Source: Ignavibacteriota bacterium (GTDB lineage: Bacteria > Bacteroidota > Kapaibacteriia > Palsa-1295). Taken from it: a stretch of 10,594 nt of DNA. Location of the stretch: positions 1-10,594 of the forward strand of contig PLXB01000366.1 of NCBI GenBank assembly GCA_003151215.1, given 5' to 3'. How positions within the stretch are numbered: position 1 is the first letter of the stretch; each line of letters starts with the position of its first letter. Below, one piece after another: positions 6,781 through 10,594 of the stretch. The notes under the pieces were generated by a model. The model worked only from the letters and a program-made list of their open reading frames with translations, searched no databases and was not told the origin of the DNA. The position numbers were made by a program, and so were the translations under genes.

Positions 6781-7488
6781 ATGAAAACATTGAAACAAAT
6801 ATCTCTTGTTATGGCTCTGATGGTAATAACATCCGGCCTGACATTGGCTCAGCGCGGGCATCGCCTCAGCATCGATTCTACAAAATGGCATCCGCGAGCC
6901 GACCGTCATTTTGATCTCGGCGATTCATGCTGGAAGGTTTTTCTATCCGATCTTCCGGCGGATACGGCACAAATGTTGACGGGCGCCATTGATAACCGCA
7001 GAGATGTCGAAGTAAAGGTTGATAGTCTGCAAAAAGATTTACGCGCTGCACGCCGCGCCAAAGATACCGTTCTTATGCATGCGATCTGGGCTCAGATAAA
7101 GGACGATTTCGGAAAAATGCGCGACGATAGAAAACAGATCGATTCCATCATTGATAAGTATCACAAAGTACTGGTCGAAGTTCGCAGAACATGCGACAAT
7201 GACGGCAAAAAAGGCACGATAGGATTAAAAGTAACCCCTATTGTTCCGAATCCTGCAACGACGAAAGCGCATTTCAGCTATACGATCAACGCCGATGAAG
7301 ACGTCTTGATCCAGATATTCGATCAGGGCGGTAACGTTGTAAAGACCATCTTTAACGCACATGCTGATCAGGGAGAGCATGATGTGCAGCTTGATCTGAG
7401 CGGACTTAAATCAGGAGTGTATCTGCTCCGCATTCAGGCAGGACCTGACGTTAATACATTAAAGCTTGTGATCGCGGGCAAGAATTAA
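6781..7488 (+). CDS. Secreted helical (Spy/CpxP-like) protein with T9SS C-terminal sorting domain
   Basis: 235 residues from the ATG at 6781. A further 21 in-frame codons upstream are rejected because the signal peptide MKTLKQISLVMALMVITSGL, with probable cleavage after LAQ (about residue 24), starts here. Residues ~70-135 are highly charged and helical (NRRDVEVKVDSLQKDLRAAR, KMRDDRKQIDSIIDKYH), resembling periplasmic Spy/CpxP-type helices, though I see no certain LTxxQ motif. Residues ~150-235 form a T9SS type A domain: VTPIVPNPATTKAHFSY, VLIQIFDQGGNVVKTI, then LKSGVYLLRIQ and LKLVIAGKN. Two cysteines (about 50 and 138) could pair. Predicted destination: outer surface or medium through T9SS. 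Function unknown. Followed by terminator-like hairpins. Confidence 0.9.
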   Translation: MKTLKQISLVMALMVITSGLTLAQRGHRLSIDSTKWHPRADRHFDLGDSCWKVFLSDLPADTAQMLTGAIDNRRDVEVKVDSLQKDLRAARRAKDTVLMHAIWAQIKDDFGKMRDDRKQIDSIIDKYHKVLVEVRRTCDNDGKKGTIGLKVTPIVPNPATTKAHFSYTINADEDVLIQIFDQGGNVVKTIFNAHADQGEHDVQLDLSGLKSGVYLLRIQAGPDVNTLKLVIAGKN

Positions 7489-7502
7489 TCCCGGTCATAC
7501 CG

Positions 7503-7522
7503 ATTCTTTCGGGGGAAAGAAT
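7503..7522 (+). repeat. Perfect 8-bp hairpin downstream of the 235-residue protein gene
   Basis: ATTCTTTC-GGGG-GAAAGAAT, 14 bp after the stop codon. It stands directly before the larger terminator-like hairpin and has no T-tract of its own. Confidence 0.65.
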
Positions 7523-7523
7523 G

Positions 7524-7584
7524 CAGGGGCGGTAATCAGAATGCATCCACTGGAGCATTCGGATGATCCGCCCTTGTTGTTTTT
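7524..7584 (+). terminator. Probable rho-independent terminator
   Basis: An imperfect inverted repeat, 7524-7544 against 7555-7576, has an outer GC-rich stem (CAGGGGCGG with CCGCCCTTG), an inner stem (GAATGC with GCATTC) and a 10-base loop. It is followed by TTGTTGTTTTT (7574-7584). It lies after the 235-residue gene and before the next secreted protein gene, so the two plus-strand genes probably have separate transcripts. Confidence 0.65.
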
Positions 7585-7663
7585 AAAGTTTGGAGTCCGA
7601 GTCAGAGTATTTTTTGCCTGAAATTGATGATACTAAAACGGCTGTTTAAGGGTTTATCAGGAC

Positions 7664-8725
7664 GTGAATATCTCACGGTATATAGTTCTGCTTCTTTTGT
7701 TCGCAGCAATCCCGAGCCATCTGTTCGGACAAACGATCGTTCCTATCGGTGATGTTAACATATCAGTTCCGGTCGGTGATACGATCCAAGCCGGAAAGAT
7801 ATTTGTCCAACGGCCATCTGATTGTTTGAATTTTATCAATTGGGGTTATACTCATAACCCCAAAAAAGATTTTACGCCGTTTTTATCCGGTAATGTAGTG
7901 TATTTTTATTTTACTCCAAAAAAAACAGGCGAGCAAATAGATACTGTGCTTCTGTATTACAATTGGGCAGGAAGGTGTCCTAATACTCCGCTCACAACGG
8001 GTGATTCGGTTATTGTAACTGCAAATGCAACTTCCGATTCGATCTCGTTCCTCAGATTTAAGGGCTCTTATGATCCAGGTTATTATACGTGGAACTACAA
8101 TTGGAGTAGCGATAGTAATCGGTATATAGCAGATAGTGGTCCTGTAGAGCTAGAAATAATCAATAACGTCGAAGATACTTCACTATTCGAGTTTTCGCTT
8201 GATGTCGATTCAATATGGCTGCTGCATTCGTGGATGGTTATTGACAATGACAGCGCGCAATTACCATATACATTCAAATGCCCGCAAAAAGTTCGCAGAG
8301 TAAATGCAAGCCTGTATTTCTTTTCCGATTCGAAAGGATATAATACCTACGAGTACTTTCAGGCAACTCAGAAGTCAGTGATCCGAAATTCAACAACGAA
8401 TGATACAGTACAACTAAAACATTTTTTCAATTTTTATCCGGTCCCTGCAAGTTCAGTCAGTACTTCCGATCCATCCGAAGATATTCAGATCATAAGTTTT
8501 CCAACTCTTTCCATCAATACAAATATGCCTGCCACTCAAACTGCGCATCTGCAACTTTTCGATATTCTCGGAACCGCTCACGAATTACCAAATTCTGAAA
8601 TAGAAATTCCTACCGGAGAATATTCACAGAAGATCGAAACAGGGAATTTGTCCCCTGGATGGTATATGCTCAGAGTCAAGTTGAAGAACCGTATTATTAA
8701 TAAGAATTTTATCTTTCTGCGGTAA
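7664..8725 (+). CDS. Secreted protein of unknown function with T9SS C-terminal sorting domain
   Basis: 353 residues starting at GTG 7664. No ATG is placed to keep the signal peptide (ISRYIVLLLLFAAIPSHLFG, cleavage near GQ, residue 23), and AGGA lies just upstream. The mature part is beta-rich, with many Asp/Ser/Thr and aromatic residues (VVYFYFTPKKTGEQIDTVLL, TWNYNWSSDSNRY), resembling Ig-like or carbohydrate-binding folds; no family is recognised. The region around residues 65-120 (FTPKKTGEQIDTVLLYY) looks like the ASPM/SPD-2/Hydin-type Ig modules seen in FCB secreted proteins, but this is only an impression. Residues ~283-353 are the sorting domain: HLQLFDILGTAHEL, LSPGWYMLRVKL, NKNFIFLR. 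Three cysteines are visible (SDCLNF, GRCPNT, FKCPQK). Confidence 0.87.
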   Translation: MNISRYIVLLLLFAAIPSHLFGQTIVPIGDVNISVPVGDTIQAGKIFVQRPSDCLNFINWGYTHNPKKDFTPFLSGNVVYFYFTPKKTGEQIDTVLLYYNWAGRCPNTPLTTGDSVIVTANATSDSISFLRFKGSYDPGYYTWNYNWSSDSNRYIADSGPVELEIINNVEDTSLFEFSLDVDSIWLLHSWMVIDNDSAQLPYTFKCPQKVRRVNASLYFFSDSKGYNTYEYFQATQKSVIRNSTTNDTVQLKHFFNFYPVPASSVSTSDPSEDIQIISFPTLSINTNMPATQTAHLQLFDILGTAHELPNSEIEIPTGEYSQKIETGNLSPGWYMLRVKLKNRIINKNFIFLR

Positions 8726-8752
8726 ATTCAAGCTCCGCCAAAGCAGCCTTAT

Positions 8753-8932
8753 TTATTGTATCCTGATCACAAGCTGCCCTGCAAGATCCAGATGTGTCAG
8801 TTTCGTGACGCTATTATATCCCATCCCGCCGCCGATAAAAAACGAAATGCGTTCTCCCATCGAAAGCATCATTCCAAGATGCATTCCGTATCCATTCGTA
8901 TTTGCATTGCCTATTAATAGGGTATGCAATTG
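8753..8932 (-). pseudogene. C-terminal fragment resembling an outer-membrane beta-barrel end
   Basis: Translating the minus strand gives about 59 codons ending at TAA 8755-8753. They include NGYGMHLGMMLSMGERISFF, IGGGMGYNS and a final strand LAGQLVIRIQ. Alternating hydrophobic residues with a Gly-rich turn and a last strand at the stop are typical of the end of a small beta-barrel. It has no credible start, and it is in the same frame as the 92-residue ORF just upstream, separated by its single TAA (8933-8935) and one CAA codon. It is therefore either the tail of that gene after a nonsense mutation or the remnant of another gene. It is too short to form a barrel alone. Confidence 0.55.
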
Positions 8933-9211
8933 TTAATGCTCGGCCAAATTCGGCTTCGCTTCCAGCTGCGCTTGCTCAATGTGATAATAGTATACTTGCT
9001 CTCGAAGAATTGTATCTCGCAAAATGAGAATACGAACTATTGGAATATAGATAGTATCCTGCTCTTTCCTGATAATAGTTTGCATTTTCGGTTTTAATCC
9101 CGGTTTATAAATGCGAACATGATAGCCGCTGTTTTCAAGCGAATCTACTGAGATCCGCTGGGCGAAAATAGCGGACGGAAAGAATAATAAAATAAGAAGA
9201 GTAGTCTTCAT
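8933..9211 (-). CDS. Small exported protein, possibly a truncated outer-membrane protein
   Basis: 92 residues from ATG 9211. The longer in-frame start at 9292 is rejected because it overlaps the upstream gene and would bury the signal peptide MKTTLLILLFFPSAIFAQ. The mature part (RISVDSLENSGYHVRIYKPG, then KEQDTIYIPIVRILILRDTI and a Gln/Glu-rich stretch) has no recognised family. The stop is followed in frame by the beta-barrel-like fragment, so the original protein may have been about 151 residues or longer. It starts 11 bp after the stop of the 135-residue gene, in the same direction, suggesting a two-gene operon. Confidence 0.65.
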   Translation of the reverse strand: MKTTLLILLFFPSAIFAQRISVDSLENSGYHVRIYKPGLKPKMQTIIRKEQDTIYIPIVRILILRDTILREQVYYYHIEQAQLEAKPNLAEH

Positions 9212-9222
9212 TTGTAAATCAC

Positions 9223-9630
9223 TTAGATAATATCCGCAATCGGCGCAGCCAAGCGAAAGGTAATCGCGCTCATCCCACCTTCGTTTTTGCAATCAAGCAA
9301 CGATAATCCAACTGAAGTAAAATCTCCGCTTGCAAATTGCGAGTATTTTGCTTCGTGATAGCTTGCTTCTTTGAGGCGCAGAAGAAAAAGTAAAATATTA
9401 TTTGTGGCGCTTTGCGGCATCAGTGCAATTTCTGCGCGCAGGATATAATGATCGTCCGTTGCCGATCCTCCAGGACAGCCGCATGGCGTCTCAGTCTCCG
9501 GCGCAGATTGCAGTTTGGCTTTTGCAACAGGCAATGAGCCTGCCGGTTGGGTAGGGAATACAGAGGTGATATCCGGAACATCGATCCAGGGATCGGAGAG
9601 AGAATTTTTGTAGCGTAAGTAGATATTCAT
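9223..9630 (-). CDS. Orphan 135-residue cytoplasmic protein
   Basis: Starts MNIYLRYKNSLSDPWIDVPD; no signal peptide or membrane helix. A Cys/Gly-rich segment (TPCGCPGGSATDDHY, about residues 48-62) separates a Pro-rich N-terminal part from a mixed alpha/beta C-terminal part (LRAEIALMPQ, LLFLLRLKEASYHEAKYSQF, GMSAITFRLAAP). CxC followed by a later DCKN could bind metal, but this is not a known pattern to me. It is divergent from the C1q-like gene and upstream of the 92-residue exported protein. There is no Shine-Dalgarno, and an AT-rich leader precedes the ATG. I do not recognise a family. Confidence 0.6.
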   Translation of the reverse strand: MNIYLRYKNSLSDPWIDVPDITSVFPTQPAGSLPVAKAKLQSAPETETPCGCPGGSATDDHYILRAEIALMPQSATNNILLFLLRLKEASYHEAKYSQFASGDFTSVGLSLLDCKNEGGMSAITFRLAAPIADII

Positions 9631-9794
9631 TTAATTAAAAATGTAAAATGTAAAATTGGGAAGGTAAATGACGATTATTCGACAGGGATTTATCAGTATT
9701 TTAGTCAAGTTTATTTAGGAGATATTCTGCGGAGATCTTGCGTTTTAATCCCGACAAACCCCATAGTAGTATTCACCCTTTATAAATTACGACT

Positions 9795-10594
9795 ATGAAA
9801 AAGATCACTATTCTCTTCATGCTTTTCTTTGGAATTTCCGCAAGTGCTTCTGTCCCTAAGCAGATCACTGTTCAGGGCGTGCTTCGCGATCAAAGCGGTA
9901 CGCTTGTTTCCGGAACTCATGTTCTGAAATTGAATCTCTATACTGCCATGACCGGCGGCGTTCTGGTCTATAGTGATGTCGAATCGGTCACACTTGATAA
10001 TGGCATCTACACAGTATATCTGGGCGACCAAATTGCGATACCGGATTCGATCATATTCGATCAGACCTATTATCTCGGAATCATTATCGATAATGGTACT
10101 GAACTTTCACCGCGAGTGCTTATGAGTCCGGTGCCGACGGCATTGTACTCACTTCGCTCGGCAACAGCAGATAGCCTCAACCCGAAAGCATCGGCAAGTC
10201 CGAGCGGAACGGCTGCCGGAGATCTTTCCGGTAACTATCCGAACCCGGTCGTTGCAGCAATTCAATCGCTGCCGGTCGCTGCCGGCACTCCGCAAAAAGG
10301 TCAGGCGCTTGTTTGGAATGGCAGCCAATGGACGCCTTCAACGGCAACGACGCCGGTGGCATTCAGTGTCGTCGGCGGCACATTCCAGACTCTTGTGCAT
10401 GATGTGGCAACAACGATCGACTTCACGGCGAATACGAATGGCGGCGCTTTTGATGACAGCGGTTATTTTTCACTTACCAATGATTGGTTTACGGCTCCGA
10501 GCGACGGTTATTATTATTTTAGTGCATTTGTCACGCTCGATACCCGCAGCACTCCGCCGACGGATTTATACCTCTACTATTATGTCAATGGCTC
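9795..10594 (+). CDS. Secreted tail-fibre-like protein with C1q-like domain (partial at window end)
   Basis: 266 complete codons from ATG 9795; it runs off the window. Signal peptide MKKITILFMLFFGISASAS (cleavage about residue 19). Residues ~22-115 form a beta domain that begins ITVQGVLRDQSGTLVSGTHV and includes the YLGIIIDNGTELSPRVLM and PVPTALYSLRSA blocks, an arrangement common at the N-terminus of FCB secreted proteins. GDLSGNYPNPVV (142-153), a motif repeated in many Bacteroidota/Ignavibacteria surface proteins, follows, then WNGSQWTPS. From ~188 the sequence resembles C1q/TNF-like jelly-roll domains: FSVVGGTFQTL, GYFSLTNDWFTAPSDGYYYF, SAFVTLDT. Such domains trimerise and bind ligands. 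Likely a surface adhesin or fibre. The rest of the C1q domain, and any T9SS tail, lie outside the window. Confidence 0.88.
   Translation, partial: MKKITILFMLFFGISASASVPKQITVQGVLRDQSGTLVSGTHVLKLNLYTAMTGGVLVYSDVESVTLDNGIYTVYLGDQIAIPDSIIFDQTYYLGIIIDNGTELSPRVLMSPVPTALYSLRSATADSLNPKASASPSGTAAGDLSGNYPNPVVAAIQSLPVAAGTPQKGQALVWNGSQWTPSTATTPVAFSVVGGTFQTLVHDVATTIDFTANTNGGAFDDSGYFSLTNDWFTAPSDGYYYFSAFVTLDTRSTPPTDLYLYYYVNG

Noticed and set aside
7524..7584. Integron attC site
   Set aside because: The imperfect hairpin lacks the GTTRRRY/RYYYAAC core pair, there is no integrase or cassette array, and the T-rich tail fits a terminator better.
9631..9794. Promoter boxes in the divergent gap before the C1q-like gene
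   Set aside because: No TAnnTTTG box or well-spaced -35/-10 pair was found; only AT-rich sequence and a short AAAATGT direct repeat are seen.
9780..10031. 83-codon minus-strand ORF
   Set aside because: Antisense to the signal peptide and first domain of the C1q-like gene, which has clear domain evidence.

Overview
The window looks like chromosomal DNA from a member of the FCB group (Bacteroidota/Chlorobiota-type; an Ignavibacteria- or Kapaibacteria-like lineage is my best guess). Three secreted proteins end in type IX secretion (T9SS) C-terminal sorting domains, a fourth carries the GDLSGNYPNP motif common in that group, most starts lack a Shine-Dalgarno sequence, and one start is preceded by a TAnnTTTG-type -7 box. 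No rRNA, tRNA or CRISPR array was seen.

Layout. 1-446 (minus): the 5' third of prfA (peptide chain release factor 1). 446-895 (minus): a GxxExxY-family PD-(D/E)XK protein inside a small cassette with 42-bp near-perfect terminal inverted repeats, placed directly against the prfA start codon. 1017-3185 (minus): a large secreted Asp-box (BNR-like) repeat protein with a T9SS tail. 3227-4021 (minus): a DUF92 integral membrane protein. 4054-4712: a self-contained REP/RAYT unit, with an intact Y1 transposase gene between two inverted clusters of palindromes. 4725-6257 (plus): a Wzx-like polysaccharide flippase. 6288-6587 (minus): an orphan 99-residue ORF with the only strong Shine-Dalgarno in the window. 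6781-7488 and 7664-8725 (plus): two more T9SS cargo proteins separated by hairpins, one terminator-like. 8753-9630 (minus): a beta-barrel-like C-terminal fragment, a 92-residue exported protein and a 135-residue orphan. 9795-end (plus): a secreted protein entering a C1q-like domain, cut by the window edge.

How it fits together. The gene content is mainly cell surface and export (T9SS cargo, a glycan flippase, a C1q-like protein, an outer-membrane-like remnant) next to housekeeping genes (prfA, DUF92). The two most interesting structures are compact elements in intergenic spaces: the GxxExxY cassette, whose inverted repeats carry four GGGATT-like units per arm, and the RAYT/REP unit, whose right arm ends 12 bp before the flippase start. 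I found no multi-gene defence or biosynthetic system. The GxxExxY inverted-repeat cassette is the best candidate for something under-described.
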